A stretch of 64,000 bases of DNA from an uncultured Roseobacter sp. (GTDB lineage Bacteria; Pseudomonadota; Alphaproteobacteria; Rhodobacterales; Rhodobacteraceae), in contig NZ_CANMNK010000002.1 of the NCBI RefSeq assembly GCF_947499265.1, positions 637,123 through 701,122 on the forward strand, given 5' to 3'. The notes under the pieces are model-generated. The model had not been told where the DNA came from and ran no database searches. It saw only the letters and a program-made list of their open reading frames with translations. The stretch's first letter is position 1. Every line of letters begins with the position of its first letter. The translations under genes were made by a program, and so were the position numbers. Of the stretch, positions 48,219 to 57,936 are shown piece by piece.

Positions 48219-50036
48219 TTATCCCGCTTTCGCCATCCGTTTGCGTTCATGTGGATCGAGATAACGCTTACGCAGGCGGATGGCATTTGGCGTCACCTCA
48301 ACCAACTCGTCATCATCGATATAGGCAATCGCCTCTTCCAACGACAAGGTCATCGGCGTCGTCAGACGTACCGCCTCATCGGTGCCGGATGCACGCACAT
48401 TGGTCAGCTTCTTCCCCTTCAGCGGGTTCACTTCCAGATCGTTTTCGCGGCTGTGCTCACCGATGATCATGCCGGTGTAAACATCTGCCTGCGCACCAAT
48501 CATCATCTTCCCACGTTCTTCGAGGTTCCATAGAGCATAGGCCACCGAGGTGCCGTTTTCCATCGAGATCAGCACACCTGCGCGACGCCCCGGGATCGGC
48601 CCCTTATGCGGTGCCCAGGCGTGAAAAACGCGGTTCAACACGCCCGTGCCGCGCGTATCGGTCAGAAATTCACCATGATACCCGATCAGTCCGCGTGACG
48701 GCACATGCGCCACAATCCGGGTCTTGCCCGCGCCTGCGGGTTTCATCTCCACCAACTCGCCCCGGCGCACCCCGGTGATCTTTTCGATCACCGCGCCGGA
48801 ATACTCATCATCCACGTCGATCGTCGCTTCTTCGATGGGCTCGTGGCGCGCTCCATCAATGTCCTGAAACAGCACTTGCGGGCGGGAAATGCTCAGCTCG
48901 AACCCTTCGCGGCGCATGTTTTCGATCAGAACACCCATCTGCAATTCGCCGCGCCCGGCAACTTCAAAGGCTTCGCCGCCCGGCGTGTCGCTGATCTTGA
49001 TCGCGACGTTCGATTCCGCCTCTTTCATCAGGCGTTCGCGGATCACGCGGGATTGGACTTTCTTGCCGTCACGCCCGGCCAGGGGGCTGTCGTTGATGCC
49101 AAAGGTCACCGTAATGGTCGGTGGATCAATGGGCTGCGCGGGCAGGGCCTCAGTCACTTGCGGCGCCACGATACTGTCGGCCACGGTGGCTTTGGACATG
49201 CCAGCAAGGCTGACGATGTCACCGGCTTCGGCCAGATCAATCGGCTGTTGCGTCAGGCCACGAAACGCCAAAATCTTGGTGACGCGGAAATTTTCGACCA
49301 AATCGCCATCCCGCGACAGCGCTTTGACGGTTTCCCCGGCTTTCAGCGTGCCCGCCTCGACACGGCCCGTCAGGATACGCCCGATGAACGGGTCCGCGCC
49401 CAACGTGGTCGCCAGCATGCGAAATGGCTCATCCCGCTGCGCGATTTGTGTCGGGCTTGGCACATGTTCGACGATCAGATCAAAAAGGGCGGAGAGATCG
49501 GACCGAGGGCCGTCCAGCTCCATATCCGCCCAGCCGTTGCGACCGGAGGCATACATCGCAGGGAAATCGAGCTGATCGTCATCGGCACCGAGGTTGGCAA
49601 AGAGGTCAAAACACTCATCCAGCGCGCGGTCGGGTTCGGCATCGGGTTTATCGACCTTGTTGAGCACGACGATGGGGCGCAGACCCAGGGCCAGCGCCTT
49701 GGAGGTCACGAATTTGGTCTGCGGCATCGGGCCCTCTGCGGCATCGACCAGCAGGACAACCCCGTCGACCATCGACAGGATACGTTCAACCTCGCCGCCG
49801 AAATCCGCGTGGCCCGGCGTGTCGACGATGTTGATCCGCGTGCCTTTCCACTCCACCGATGTGGCCTTGGCCAGGATGGTGATCCCGCGTTCGCGCTCCA
49901 GATCGTTGCTGTCCATGGCGCGTTCTGCCGTGGCCTGATTTTCACGGAACGTGCCTGATTGCTTGAGCAGTTCGTCCACCAGCGTGGTTTTGCCGTGGTC
50001 AACGTGAGCGATGATTGCGATGTTGCGCAGGTCCAT
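48219..50036 (-). CDS. typA: Ribosome-associated GTPase TypA/BipA
   Basis: 605 residues. It is a translational GTPase related to EF-G that helps ribosome assembly and stress adaptation. G1 is [15 protein letters not shown] (residues about 10-24), the switch II region is [13 protein letters not shown], and [11 protein letters not shown] carries the base-specificity motif. EF-G-like domains III and V follow ([19 protein letters not shown]), and the TypA-specific C-terminal domain ends [15 protein letters not shown] 50036 is the family start; the frame open to 50093 is not needed. Confidence 0.96.
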   Translation of the reverse strand: MDLRNIAIIAHVDHGKTTLVDELLKQSGTFRENQATAERAMDSNDLERERGITILAKATSVEWKGTRINIVDTPGHADFGGEVERILSMVDGVVLLVDAAEGPMPQTKFVTSKALALGLRPIVVLNKVDKPDAEPDRALDECFDLFANLGADDDQLDFPAMYASGRNGWADMELDGPRSDLSALFDLIVEHVPSPTQIAQRDEPFRMLATTLGADPFIGRILTGRVEAGTLKAGETVKALSRDGDLVENFRVTKILAFRGLTQQPIDLAEAGDIVSLAGMSKATVADSIVAPQVTEALPAQPIDPPTITVTFGINDSPLAGRDGKKVQSRVIRERLMKEAESNVAIKISDTPGGEAFEVAGRGELQMGVLIENMRREGFELSISRPQVLFQDIDGARHEPIEEATIDVDDEYSGAVIEKITGVRRGELVEMKPAGAGKTRIVAHVPSRGLIGYHGEFLTDTRGTGVLNRVFHAWAPHKGPIPGRRAGVLISMENGTSVAYALWNLEERGKMMIGAQADVYTGMIIGEHSRENDLEVNPLKGKKLTNVRASGTDEAVRLTTPMTLSLEEAIAYIDDDELVEVTPNAIRLRKRYLDPHERKRMAKAG

Positions 50037-50144
50037 GACGAGAGCCTTTATTGGGAGATCACGCGGCAAAGGGCGCGCTTGTTGGGGGCGCATACCGCGC
50101 CTCCTGCCGGAAAGCTAGGGGAAATCTGAAAAGAGCGCCGCGGC

Positions 50145-50480
50145 TTAATGCACGGCGCTTTTGGAAAAGAGATGGATGATCAGAATGCCGACAATGATCA
50201 GCGTCAGACCCAGCACCGCGGGCAGGTCCAGGCGCTGTCCGAAAACGATGAAACCGATGATCGCGATCAGGACAATCCCAAGGCCCGACCAGATCGCATA
50301 GACGATCCCCACGGGCATGAATTTCAGCGCCAAAGCCAAAAGATAAAACGAGATGCCGTAGGCCACGACCACCAGCACGGAAGGCCAAAGCCGGCTGAAT
50401 TGCTGGCTGGCCTGCAGGGCGGTGGTACCAATGGTTTCTGCGACAATGGCAAGCACGAGGTAGAGGTAATGCATCGGCAT
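50145..50480 (-). CDS. Small multidrug resistance (SMR/EmrE-type) transporter
   Basis: 111 residues and four membrane helices. The essential membrane-embedded glutamate is Glu15 in VLAIVAETIGTTALQAS, and the GGVIYAIWSGLG-type signature reads MPVGIVYAIWSGLGIVLI. SMR proteins are dual-topology dimers that exchange protons for cationic drugs, polyamines or guanidinium; the substrate is not predictable. The Lrp/AsnC regulator gene ends 15 bp upstream on the same strand, which suggests cotranscription and possibly an amino-acid- or amine-linked role. Confidence 0.9.
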   Translation of the reverse strand: MPMHYLYLVLAIVAETIGTTALQASQQFSRLWPSVLVVVAYGISFYLLALALKFMPVGIVYAIWSGLGIVLIAIIGFIVFGQRLDLPAVLGLTLIIVGILIIHLFSKSAVH

Positions 50481-50495
50481 GGGTGCGCCTTTCGG

Positions 50496-50954
50496 TCAGA
50501 GCGGCAATTGGTGGGTGTCTTTGATCTGTTCCATGACGAAACTGGCGGAAACGTCTGACAGGGGCACGCGGCGGATCAGCGTCTGATAAAGCCGGTCGTA
50601 GTCTGCCATATCGGCAACACGCGCGCGGATCAGGTAATCCAGGTCGCCGGTCATGCGGTAGACCCCGAGGATTTCGGGCATCGATTTCGTGGCCTTTTTG
50701 AAAGTGTCGAGCCAGTCCGGTGCGTGGGCGTTGGTGCGGATCATCATGAAAACCATCAGACCCAGCCCCAAGGCCTCGGGGTTGAGCAGCGTCACCCGCG
50801 CCGAAATCACGCCCGCCGCCTCCAGGGCTTTGATCCGGCGCCAGCAGGCATTGCGACTGAGATGCACCGCCTCGCCAAGTGCGTCGAGCGAGAGGCTGGC
50901 ATCCTGCTGCAGAAGTTCCATGATTTTACGATCAGTATTATCGATTGTCACCAT
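50496..50954 (-). CDS. Lrp/AsnC family transcriptional regulator
   Basis: 152 residues. The N-terminal helix-turn-helix covers about residues 4-60 (NTDRKIMELLQQDASLSLDA, then LSRNACWRRIKALEAAGVI). The RAM ligand-binding domain follows (GVYRMTGDLDYLIRARVADM, about 97-116). The first residues resemble regulators of amino-acid or nitrogen genes. It is upstream of the SMR exporter gene with a 15-bp gap, and divergent from the small DUF6356-like gene across 112 bp. It could control either. Confidence 0.9.
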   Translation of the reverse strand: MVTIDNTDRKIMELLQQDASLSLDALGEAVHLSRNACWRRIKALEAAGVISARVTLLNPEALGLGLMVFMMIRTNAHAPDWLDTFKKATKSMPEILGVYRMTGDLDYLIRARVADMADYDRLYQTLIRRVPLSDVSASFVMEQIKDTHQLPL

Positions 50955-51066
50955 GAACTGTATTTTGTTGGGAAAATTTCACGCAGTCAATCAAATTGGC
51001 GCAATCATTGGGATAACTTCTCAGCGGGGTCTTGATACAACAGGCAGGCCAAACAGGAGGTCCCAA

Positions 51067-51276
51067 ATGTTCCAACGTATCTTTCTCTCTCATCCGGCGA
51101 CGGTGGATGAGACGTTCTTTCAGCATATGCGGTTTGCCCTGACCTTCGCGTTTTCGCTTTTTGCGGCGGCGGGTGCGGCGCTCGTTCACGCGTTCATCCC
51201 CTGTCTTTTTGAGAAGACCGCGAGCCGGATCATCACGCGGCTTCATGGCCGTATCCATAACCGGGGCAACTCGTAA
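51067..51276 (+). CDS. Small DUF6356-like membrane protein
   Basis: 69 residues with one long hydrophobic stretch (FALTFAFSLFAAAGAALVHAF, about residues 24-45) and a basic C-terminal tail. MFQRIFLSHPATVDETFFQHM, then IPCLFEKTASRIITRLH, fits a short family I remember as DUF6356, often labelled capsule or type 1 secretion associated without evidence. AGGAGG sits seven bases before ATG 51067. It is convergent with icd and shares the strong terminator region. Confidence 0.75.
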   Translation: MFQRIFLSHPATVDETFFQHMRFALTFAFSLFAAAGAALVHAFIPCLFEKTASRIITRLHGRIHNRGNS

Positions 51277-51303
51277 AATCTCCGGCAGGTTTTGCACGCG
51301 CGC

Positions 51304-51340
51304 AAAAAAAAAGGCCGGCTGTGATGCACCGGCCCTTTTC
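51304..51340 (-). terminator. Rho-independent terminator of icd (bidirectional)
   Basis: GGCCGG (51313-51318) and CCGGCC (51329-51334) form the stem. On the minus strand it is followed by nine consecutive T, an ideal terminator for icd. On the plus strand a weaker CTTTTCC tract could end the small upstream gene. Confidence 0.85.
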
Positions 51341-51357
51341 CCAAGAAAATTGCTGAG

Positions 51358-52572
51358 CTACCCCGCCAGCGCTTTGTTCAGGTTCTCGTCGACCTTCTCC
51401 AGGAAGCCCATGGTTGTCAGCCAGCGCTGGTCCGGTCCGACCAATAGCGCCAGATCCTTGGTCATGAACCCGCTTTCCACGGTATCCACAACGACCTTCT
51501 CAAGTGTTTCGGCGAAATGCGCCAAGGGGGCATTGTCGTCCAGTTTCGCCCGGTGCTTCAGACCGCCGGTCCAGGCGTAGATCGAGGCAATGGAATTGGT
51601 GGAGGTCTGCTCGCCCTTTTGGTGCTGGCGGTAGTGGCGGGTCACGGTGCCATGGGCGGCCTCGGATTCCACCACCTTGCCATCAGGCGTCATCAGCACC
51701 GAAGCCATCAACCCCAAAGAGCCAAAGCCCTGCGCCACGGTATCGGATTGCACGTCCCCGTCGTAGTTTTTGCAGGCCCAGACATAGCCACCCGACCACT
51801 TCATTGCAGAGGCGACCATGTCGTCGATCAGCCGGTGTTCGTACCAGATCTCGGCTTCCTTGAATTTCTCGGCGAATTCCTCGTCGAAAACCTGCTGGAA
51901 AAGCTCTAGAAAACGGCCGTCATATTGCTTGAGGATCGTGTTCTTGGTCGACAGATAGACCGGCCAGCCCAGCGTGAGGCCGTAGTTGAAGGAGGCCCGC
52001 GCAAAATCGATGATGGATTTATCAAGGTTGTACATGGCCATCACCACGCCGCTGTCAGGCGCGTCAAAGACATTGCGCTCGATCTCGGTGCCATCTTCGC
52101 CGACGAACTTCAGGGTCAGTTTGCCTTTGCCCGGGAATTTGAAATCCGTGGCACGGTACTGATCACCGTAAGCGTGGCGTCCGACGACAATGGGCCGGGT
52201 CCAGCCCGGCACAAGCCTTGGCACGTTCTTGCAGATGATCGGCTGGCGAAAGATCACCCCGCCCAGGATGTTGCGGATGGTGCCATTGGGCGAGCGCCAC
52301 ATCTGTTTCAGGCCGAACTCTTCCACACGGGCCTCATCCGGGGTGATGGTGGCGCATTTCACGCCGACACCGTGTTCCTTGATCGCATGGGCCGCGTCGA
52401 CCGTGATCTGGTCATCGGTCTCGTCGCGGGCCTCGATGCCCAGATCGTAGTATTTCAGATCGACATCCAGGTAGGGCAGGATCAGTTTTTTCTTGATGAA
52501 GTCCCAGATGATGCGGGTCATTTCATCGCCGTCCAGTTCGACGATTGGGTTATCCACCTTGATCTTTGTCAT
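51358..52572 (-). CDS. icd: Isocitrate dehydrogenase (NADP+), dimeric eukaryote-like type
   Basis: 404 residues. It decarboxylates isocitrate to 2-oxoglutarate in the TCA cycle. The N-terminus [20 protein letters not shown], substrate site [33 protein letters not shown] and the C-terminal block [20 protein letters not shown] identify the homodimeric type II enzyme common in alphaproteobacteria and eukaryotes. ATG 52572 is supported by GGAG upstream (CAGGAGCCCGGC). An inverted repeat upstream at 52644-52661 may be an operator. A strong terminator follows. Confidence 0.97.
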   Translation of the reverse strand: MTKIKVDNPIVELDGDEMTRIIWDFIKKKLILPYLDVDLKYYDLGIEARDETDDQITVDAAHAIKEHGVGVKCATITPDEARVEEFGLKQMWRSPNGTIRNILGGVIFRQPIICKNVPRLVPGWTRPIVVGRHAYGDQYRATDFKFPGKGKLTLKFVGEDGTEIERNVFDAPDSGVVMAMYNLDKSIIDFARASFNYGLTLGWPVYLSTKNTILKQYDGRFLELFQQVFDEEFAEKFKEAEIWYEHRLIDDMVASAMKWSGGYVWACKNYDGDVQSDTVAQGFGSLGLMASVLMTPDGKVVESEAAHGTVTRHYRQHQKGEQTSTNSIASIYAWTGGLKHRAKLDDNAPLAHFAETLEKVVVDTVESGFMTKDLALLVGPDQRWLTTMGFLEKVDENLNKALAG

Positions 52573-52643
52573 GCCGGGCTCCTGTGAGGTCTGTCGGTTC
52601 GGTTTGCGCGCGGTTTAGCGTGTTCGGCTGGCTTTGGAAAGAT

Positions 52644-52661
52644 GGTATGCAAATGTATACC
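52644..52661. promoter_or_regulatory. Inverted repeat in the icd upstream region
   Basis: GGTAT-N8-ATACC (GGTATGCAAATGTATACC) lies 72-89 bp before the icd start. The pattern resembles a GntR-type operator but cannot be assigned to a protein. Confidence 0.3.
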
Positions 52662-52681
52662 GTTTGAATTTCAGAATGGCG

Positions 52682-53140
52682 TCAACGCCGATTGAGCCAT
52701 GTGCCCAGGAGTGTCACACCAGCCAGTCCCGCCAGGGTGACACCGCCGATGACCGAGAACAGCGCCCAGGGCACATCCCCGGCGCTGCAGTCCAACCGCG
52801 GCCCCATGATCGCCAGAACACCGACCGAAAAGAGCATGTATATGACGCTTGAAAATCCGGTAACGCGCCGGGCGGGTGTGGTCTTTTCAAAGATGAAGGG
52901 GCTGGCAAAGACCGCGAGGGTTATCAGGAAGAAGGGAATGAAAACGTCGATGAACCGGTCCGGGGTCTGCAACGCATGGCGGACAGCCCCGATGAGCGCC
53001 TCGCCGCGGCCTGAGAATTCAACACCCCTGAAGGCGTCGATGCAGGGAAATTCAAAGCCATAGGCCCCCACGGAAAAAAGCCCACCAATTGCTGCCGACA
53101 GGCCAAAGATCAACGGGAGGCTGGCGCGAAAATCGGACAT
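52682..53140 (-). CDS. Hypothetical membrane protein
   Basis: 152 residues with four predicted membrane helices: LIFGLSAAIGGLFSVGAYGF near the N-terminus, FIPFFLITLAVFASPFIF, VIYMLFSVGVLAIMG and FSVIGGVTLAGLAGVTLLG. The first periplasmic loop has two cysteines' worth of context (FPCIDAFRGVEF and, later, LDCSAGDVPW), so a disulfide is possible. I do not recognise the family. ATG 53140 lies 1 bp after the stop of the HD-domain gene, so it belongs to the same minus-strand operon. Confidence 0.7.
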   Translation of the reverse strand: MSDFRASLPLIFGLSAAIGGLFSVGAYGFEFPCIDAFRGVEFSGRGEALIGAVRHALQTPDRFIDVFIPFFLITLAVFASPFIFEKTTPARRVTGFSSVIYMLFSVGVLAIMGPRLDCSAGDVPWALFSVIGGVTLAGLAGVTLLGTWLNRR

Positions 53141-53141
53141 A

Positions 53142-53720
53142 TCAGCTTTCGGCGAAGAAGGTGTTGAGTTTGGGTTGCAGCCAGCTCCAGAGCCCCGGCG
53201 CACCGCGTTTTACCGGTGTGCCCACGCGGGCTTCAAGCTGTGCATAGGAGACGTTGTAGTCTTTCCACGATCCGCCGCCGTTGGCCAGATTGCCGATGGG
53301 GGTCTGCACCCGGTCAATGGATTTGGCAAAGATGGCATCAGCGCTTTCTGCGGCTTCGAATTCTTCCCAGAGTGCGCGAAAGGCCGCTGCCTGATCGGCG
53401 GGCAGCAGGCCGAAAATCCGATCCGCCGCGGCGGCCTCTGCGGCGGCCATGGCGTCGGCATCCACCTCGCCGTGTATCGGGTTATCGCCTGCGTCAATCT
53501 CAACCAGGTCGTGCAGCAGCAGCATTTTCAGCACCCGGTCGATCCGAACGTCGGGGCCGGCCTGATCGGCAAGCACAAGCGCATATAGCATCACGTGCCA
53601 TGAGTGTTCTGCGGAGTTTTCAAATCGGCTGGCATCATGCAGGCGCGAGGCGCGCAGAACCGACTTCAGCTTGTCCGCCTCGCTCAGGAAAGCGATCTGG
53701 GCGGACAGCCGGTCATCCAT
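53142..53720 (-). CDS. HD-domain phosphohydrolase, YfbR/HDDC2-like 5'-nucleotidase
   Basis: 192 residues. The HD metal site is visible: His in FENSAEHSWHVMLYAL (about residue 32), the HD pair in KMLLLHDLVEIDAGDNP (about 68), and a later aspartate in AKSIDRVQTPIGN. These fit the YfbR/HDDC2 subfamily, whose members dephosphorylate deoxynucleoside monophosphates. ATG 53720 is inside the preceding 80-codon gene (8-bp overlap), so translation is coupled. The C-terminal part PGLWSWLQPKLNTFF is conserved-looking but unassigned. Confidence 0.82.
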   Translation of the reverse strand: MDDRLSAQIAFLSEADKLKSVLRASRLHDASRFENSAEHSWHVMLYALVLADQAGPDVRIDRVLKMLLLHDLVEIDAGDNPIHGEVDADAMAAAEAAAADRIFGLLPADQAAAFRALWEEFEAAESADAIFAKSIDRVQTPIGNLANGGGSWKDYNVSYAQLEARVGTPVKRGAPGLWSWLQPKLNTFFAES

Positions 53721-53955
53721 CTTTCGGTGGCTCCAGCGTGCGGGCCATGTCTTCTTTGAGGGTCTTGAGCAGTTCGCGCGCGCGCTGCTCGGCACGTCGG
53801 ACCCGGACCGCCGTCAGATAGGCCTCTTCCATCGTTTGAGAGGAGCCGCCAATGGTGTCGGCGATGCGCTGGACAAAGGCATCATCGCCCGTCGCATTGA
53901 TAATCTTGAGGCTTTCCAGCGCCAGTTCGTCGGCAACGTCGTCAACAATGCCCAT
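53713..53955 (-). CDS. Small conserved hypothetical protein
   Basis: 80 residues, charged and largely helical, without membrane segments or cysteines. MGIVDDVADELALESLKIIN is followed by an arginine-rich helix (YLTAVRVRRAEQRARELLKT). No recognised domain. It sits between the alpha/beta hydrolase gene (4-bp gap) and the HD-domain gene (8-bp overlap), so it is part of a four-gene minus-strand operon from 54613 to 52682. Coupled position and good codon use support that it is real. Confidence 0.68.
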   Translation of the reverse strand: MGIVDDVADELALESLKIINATGDDAFVQRIADTIGGSSQTMEEAYLTAVRVRRAEQRARELLKTLKEDMARTLEPPKDG

Positions 53956-53959
53956 GAGA

Positions 53960-54613
53960 TCACCGCGTCGTTTCTGTCAGACGCCTTTTGACATAGGACG
54001 TCATGGTGTCGATCAGCGTATCCAAGTGCGGCTCTTCAAAGAAATGCCCGGCCCCTTCGACCTGTTCATGGGTGATGGTGATGCCCTTTTGCTCATGCAG
54101 CTTGGCCACCAGCGATTCTGTATCGCTTGGCGGCGCCACGCGGTCCGCCGTGCCGTTGATGATCAGACCGGAGGACGGGCAGGGCGCGAGGAAGGAAAAA
54201 TCATACATGTTGGCGGGGGGTGCCACAGAGATGAAGCCGGTGATTTCCGGGCGTCGCATCAAAAGCTGCATGCCAATCCACGCCCCGAAGGAAAAACCGG
54301 CTACCCAACAGTGCTTGGAGTTGTTATTCATGGACTGCAAGTAATCCAGCGCAGAGGCCGCGTCAGACAGCTCGCCAATCCCCTGATCATATTCCCCCTG
54401 GCTGCGCCCGACACCGCGGAAATTGAACCGCAGAACGGTAAAGCCCATGTTGTAAAAGGCATAATGCATCCGGTGCACAATCACGTGGTTCATCGTGCCG
54501 CCGAATTGCGGATGCGGATGCAGGATGATTGCAATCGGTGCGTCGCGTTCTTTTTGAGGGTGGTAACGGCCTTCGAGGCGGCCTTCGGGTCCTGGGAAAA
54601 TGACCTCGGGCAT
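53960..54613 (-). CDS. Alpha/beta hydrolase
   Basis: 217 residues, cytosolic. The nucleophile elbow is GFSFGA (about residues 106-111), the acid is probably in NGTADRVAPPSDT, and the histidine in GAGHFFEEPHLDT. The opening segment IILHPHPQFGGTMNHVIVHR and FRGVGRSQGEYDQGIGE belong to a family of small serine hydrolases (CocE/dienelactone-like) widespread in alphaproteobacteria; the substrate is unknown. First gene of the four-gene minus-strand unit, divergent from the iscR-suf operon. Confidence 0.85.
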   Translation of the reverse strand: MPEVIFPGPEGRLEGRYHPQKERDAPIAIILHPHPQFGGTMNHVIVHRMHYAFYNMGFTVLRFNFRGVGRSQGEYDQGIGELSDAASALDYLQSMNNNSKHCWVAGFSFGAWIGMQLLMRRPEITGFISVAPPANMYDFSFLAPCPSSGLIINGTADRVAPPSDTESLVAKLHEQKGITITHEQVEGAGHFFEEPHLDTLIDTMTSYVKRRLTETTR

Positions 54614-54676
54614 GAGCGTCCCTGTTTCAATGTCTATTCGTGCCTTGCGAATTCTTGACTGCTCCGCTGGGGCACC

Positions 54677-54691
54677 TTAGAACGGTTCTAA
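54677..54691. promoter_or_regulatory. Irr-type iron control element (ICE box) upstream of iscR-suf
   Basis: TTAGAACGGTTCTAA is a perfect 15-bp palindrome matching the TTAGAA-N3-TTCTAA core bound by the haem-responsive iron regulator Irr. It lies about 105 bp before iscR. Irr control of suf genes is established in Rhodobacterales. Confidence 0.65.
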
Positions 54692-54725
54692 TTCGTGCGC
54701 ACTTCGTTCCTCGGAGTGCGAAACT

Positions 54726-54750
54726 CGGACTTAGGCATTTTATTTGTCCG
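54726..54750. promoter_or_regulatory. Possible second regulatory site upstream of iscR
   Basis: CGGAC (54726-54730) and GTCCG (54746-54750) form an inverted repeat around an AT-rich 15-base spacer, 45-70 bp before iscR. It could be an IscR (Iron-Rhodo-box type) or promoter element. The spacing is unusual, so confidence is low. Confidence 0.25.
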
Positions 54751-54795
54751 CGTCAATCAATTGCGGCTGAACCCACGATCGCAAGGAGCCTTAAC

Positions 54796-55257
54796 GTGAA
54801 ACTTTCGACAAAGGGCCGGTACGCCATGGTGGCGCTTGCAGACATCGCGCTGCAACCCGAAGGACAATTGGTGACGCTGGGCGACATCGCCGAGCGACAG
54901 TCGATTTCCCTGCCGTATCTGGAGCAGCTCTTCGTGAAACTGCGCCGGGCAGAACTGGTATCTTCGGTGCGCGGGCCGGGGGGCGGCTACAAGCTGGCGC
55001 AACGCTCCTCGGACATTCGCGTGGTTGATATCCTGTCGGCGGTGGATGAGACCGTCGATGCGATGCACAAGGGGGCAGGAGCCTCCGGTGGGGCCTCGGG
55101 CAGCCGCGCGCAGTCCCTGACGAACCGACTCTGGGAAGGGCTCAGCGCCCATGTCTATGTGTTCCTGCATCACACCCGCCTTTCGGATGTGGTGGCCAAT
55201 GAGCTTGCGCCCTGTCCGGCGGTGCCGAACCTCTTTGACGTTGTAGACGAGGCATGA
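54796..55257 (+). CDS. iscR: Rrf2-family regulator IscR, single-cysteine type
   Basis: 153 residues. The winged helix-turn-helix of the Rrf2 family covers about residues 1-75 (MKLSTKGRYAMVALADIALQ, VRGPGGGYKL). Classical IscR binds [2Fe-2S] through three cysteines and a histidine; this protein has only one cysteine (LAPCPAVP near residue 140). That matches the unusual IscR described in Rhodobacter sphaeroides. It should repress the suf operon when Fe-S is plentiful. GTG 54796 follows AAGGAGCC. Its stop overlaps the next gene by 4 bp (ATGA at 55254). Confidence 0.92.
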   Translation: MKLSTKGRYAMVALADIALQPEGQLVTLGDIAERQSISLPYLEQLFVKLRRAELVSSVRGPGGGYKLAQRSSDIRVVDILSAVDETVDAMHKGAGASGGASGSRAQSLTNRLWEGLSAHVYVFLHHTRLSDVVANELAPCPAVPNLFDVVDEA

Positions 55258-56384
55258 ACCGCGTCTATCTCGATCACAACGCGACCTCCCCCCTGCGCGC
55301 CGAGGCGCGGCAGGCGATGATCGATGCGATGGATGTGATCGGCAATCCTTCTTCCGTGCATGCAGAAGGGCGGCAGGCCAAGGCGTTGGTCGAACGGGCA
55401 CGGGCGCAGGTGGCCGCCTTGGCCGGTTGCGCGCCCGGCGACGTGATTTTCACGTCCGGGGCCACGGAAGCCGCCAGCCTCGCGATTCCGGAATTTGCGA
55501 CGGTTTCCAGCGCGGGTATTGAGCATGACGCAGTGCTCTCCTGGGTGCAAAAGGAAGGTGTCGATCTGACGCGTCTGCTGGACGTGGATTCAAACGGTGT
55601 GCTCACCGGAACAGCGCAGGGCCAGTCGTTCGAAGAAACGATTTGGGATGATGTGGTGGCGCTGCAAGCGGCCAATAGCGAGACAGGCGTGCTGCAGGAC
55701 ACGTTGAAACATGCCCAATCGCTCTGGGCGCTTGATCGCTCGGTGTTGGTGCTCGTCGATGCGGTGCAGGCGCTTGGGAAAACCAGTTTCTCCTTCGCGA
55801 CCTCGGGGGCGGATTTCATGATGGCGTCGGCCCATAAAATCGGTGGCCCGAAGGGGGTGGGTGCGCTGATCGTCAAGCACGGGCTGGACGTGAAAGCGCG
55901 CATTCTGGGGGGCGGTCAGGAGATGGGCCGTCGCTCCGGAACCGAAAACATCCTTGGCATTGCTGGATTCGGGGCTGCGGCAGAGGCCGCACAGCGCGAT
56001 TTGGCGGCCGGTCGCTGGGAAGAAATCGAAGAACTTAGAAAGATTCTAGAAAACACCCTTGCAGCCGATGCAAAGACAACTATTTTTGTCGGGAAAGATG
56101 TAAATCGTCTGCCCAATACCTCGTGTTTTGCAACACCGGGCTGGAAGGGCGAGGCCCAGGTGATCCAGATGGATCTGGCGGGCTTCGCCATCAGCGCAGG
56201 CTCTGCCTGCTCCAGCGGCAAGGTACGCGCCAGCACCGTTTTGCGGGCCATGGGCTATGACGACACCACCGCCAGCAGCGCCATCCGCGTATCGCTGGGA
56301 CTTGAGACAACGCGGCAGGACATTCAGCGATTTGCTGAAACCTGGCTTGAGAAAGAACGTAAATTTCGTGCCCGCGCGGCATGA
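55254..56384 (+). CDS. Cysteine desulfurase, IscS/NifS-like (class I)
   Basis: 376 residues. This PLP enzyme takes sulfur from cysteine for Fe-S cluster building. The N-terminus [15 protein letters not shown], the PLP lysine in [15 protein letters not shown] and the catalytic loop cysteine in [14 protein letters not shown] are present. The sequence is somewhat shortened relative to IscS (376 rather than about 404 residues). It is the first of two desulfurases in this operon; SufS is the last gene. It is translationally coupled to iscR and lies 13 bp before sufB. Confidence 0.92.
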   Translation: MNRVYLDHNATSPLRAEARQAMIDAMDVIGNPSSVHAEGRQAKALVERARAQVAALAGCAPGDVIFTSGATEAASLAIPEFATVSSAGIEHDAVLSWVQKEGVDLTRLLDVDSNGVLTGTAQGQSFEETIWDDVVALQAANSETGVLQDTLKHAQSLWALDRSVLVLVDAVQALGKTSFSFATSGADFMMASAHKIGGPKGVGALIVKHGLDVKARILGGGQEMGRRSGTENILGIAGFGAAAEAAQRDLAAGRWEEIEELRKILENTLAADAKTTIFVGKDVNRLPNTSCFATPGWKGEAQVIQMDLAGFAISAGSACSSGKVRASTVLRAMGYDDTTASSAIRVSLGLETTRQDIQRFAETWLEKERKFRARAA

Positions 56385-56397
56385 GTTGGAGGGAAAG

Positions 56398-57936
56398 ATG
56401 GCAGCACTGGACAACACCATAGCGGACCAGATTCAGGTCAAGGAAGGCGTCGATCAGGAAACCGTTGATGCGGTGCGCGAGGTCGGTGGCAAGTATAAAT
56501 ACGGCTGGTCCACGGACATCGAAATGGAATATGCGCCCAAGGGTCTCAGCCCCGATATCGTGCGCTTGATTTCCGAGAAAAACGAAGAGCCGGAGTGGAT
56601 GACCGAATGGCGGTTGGCGGCTTACGAGCGCTGGTTGCAGAAGAAAGAGCCGAAGTGGGCGATGGTCGATTACCCGGAGATCGATTTCCAGGACCAGTAC
56701 TATTACGCCCGTCCGAAATCGATGGAGGTCAAGCCGAAGTCGTTGGATGAGGTCGATCCCAAGCTGCTGGAAACCTACAAGAAGCTCGGCATTCCGCTGA
56801 AGGAGCAGATGATCCTCGCGGGCGTCGAAGGTGCTGAGGAGCTGGGTGACGAGCCGCGCAAGGTGGCTGTTGATGCGGTGTTTGATTCCGTCTCGGTCGG
56901 CACGACATTTCAGGATGAACTGAAGAAGGCGGGCGTGATTTTCTGCTCCATCTCCGAGGCGATCAAGGAGCATCCGGAGCTGGTGAAGAAATATCTCGGC
57001 ACTGTCGTGCCGGTCAGCGACAACTACTATGCAACACTGAATTCCGCTGTCTTCTCGGACGGGTCGTTTGTCTACGTGCCACCTGGCGTGCGTTGCCCGA
57101 TGGAGCTCAGCACCTATTTCCGCATCAATGCGGAGAACACCGGGCAGTTCGAGCGCACGCTGATCATCGCTGACAAAGGCTCCTATGTCTCGTACCTCGA
57201 AGGCTGCACTGCGCCGCAGCGTGATATCGCGCAGTTGCATGCGGCAGTTGTAGAGATCATCGTCGAGGAAGACGCGGAGGTGAAATACTCCACGGTGCAG
57301 AACTGGTACCCGGGCGATGAAAACGGTAAGGGCGGCATCTATAACTTCGTGACCAAACGCGCAGATTGCCGCGGCGACCGCGCCAAGGTGATGTGGACAC
57401 AGGTGGAGACCGGCTCTGCCGTGACGTGGAAGTACCCCAGCTGCATCCTGCGCGGGGATGACACGCAGGGCGAGTTCTACTCGATTGCCATCGCCAACAA
57501 CATGCAGCAGGCCGACACTGGCACCAAAATGATCCACCTGGGCAAGCGTACGAAATCGCGCATTGTCTCCAAAGGGATCTCGGCGGGCAAGGCGCAGAAC
57601 ACCTATCGTGGGCTGGTCTCGATGCACCCCAAAGCCAAGGATTCGCGGAACTATACGCAATGCGACAGCCTGCTGATCGGTGGCGATTGTGGGGCGCATA
57701 CGGTGCCGTATATCGAGGTGAAGAATAACTCCTCTCGCGTCGAGCATGAAGCGACGACCTCCAAGGTGGATGACGACCAGCTCTTCTATTGCCGCTCGCG
57801 CGGGATGGACGAAGAGGAAGCCGTGGCCTTGGTGGTCAATGGGTTCTGCAAGGACGTGCTGCAGGCCCTACCGATGGAATTCGCCATGGAAGCGCAGCAA
57901 CTTGTGGCGATTTCACTTGAGGGCTCGGTAGGCTGA
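56398..57936 (+). CDS. sufB: Fe-S cluster assembly scaffold SufB
   Basis: 512 residues. SufB is the scaffold subunit of the SufBCD complex. Family blocks present: [54 protein letters not shown], and TVQNWYPGD with [16 protein letters not shown]. The C-terminal block is [20 protein letters not shown]. The SYLEGCTAP cysteine and conserved acidic residues match the cluster-building site. ATG 56398 is preceded by GGAGGGAAAG; the frame is open further upstream in shadow of the desulfurase. Overlaps the next gene by 1 bp (TGATG). Confidence 0.97.
   Translation: MAALDNTIADQIQVKEGVDQETVDAVREVGGKYKYGWSTDIEMEYAPKGLSPDIVRLISEKNEEPEWMTEWRLAAYERWLQKKEPKWAMVDYPEIDFQDQYYYARPKSMEVKPKSLDEVDPKLLETYKKLGIPLKEQMILAGVEGAEELGDEPRKVAVDAVFDSVSVGTTFQDELKKAGVIFCSISEAIKEHPELVKKYLGTVVPVSDNYYATLNSAVFSDGSFVYVPPGVRCPMELSTYFRINAENTGQFERTLIIADKGSYVSYLEGCTAPQRDIAQLHAAVVEIIVEEDAEVKYSTVQNWYPGDENGKGGIYNFVTKRADCRGDRAKVMWTQVETGSAVTWKYPSCILRGDDTQGEFYSIAIANNMQQADTGTKMIHLGKRTKSRIVSKGISAGKAQNTYRGLVSMHPKAKDSRNYTQCDSLLIGGDCGAHTVPYIEVKNNSSRVEHEATTSKVDDDQLFYCRSRGMDEEEAVALVVNGFCKDVLQALPMEFAMEAQQLVAISLEGSVG

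Noticed and set aside
48705..49958. 417-codon open frame opposite typA
   Set aside because: Shadow of the well-defined typA gene.
56191..57747. 518-codon open frame opposite sufB
   Set aside because: Shadow of sufB and the desulfurase end; no motif.
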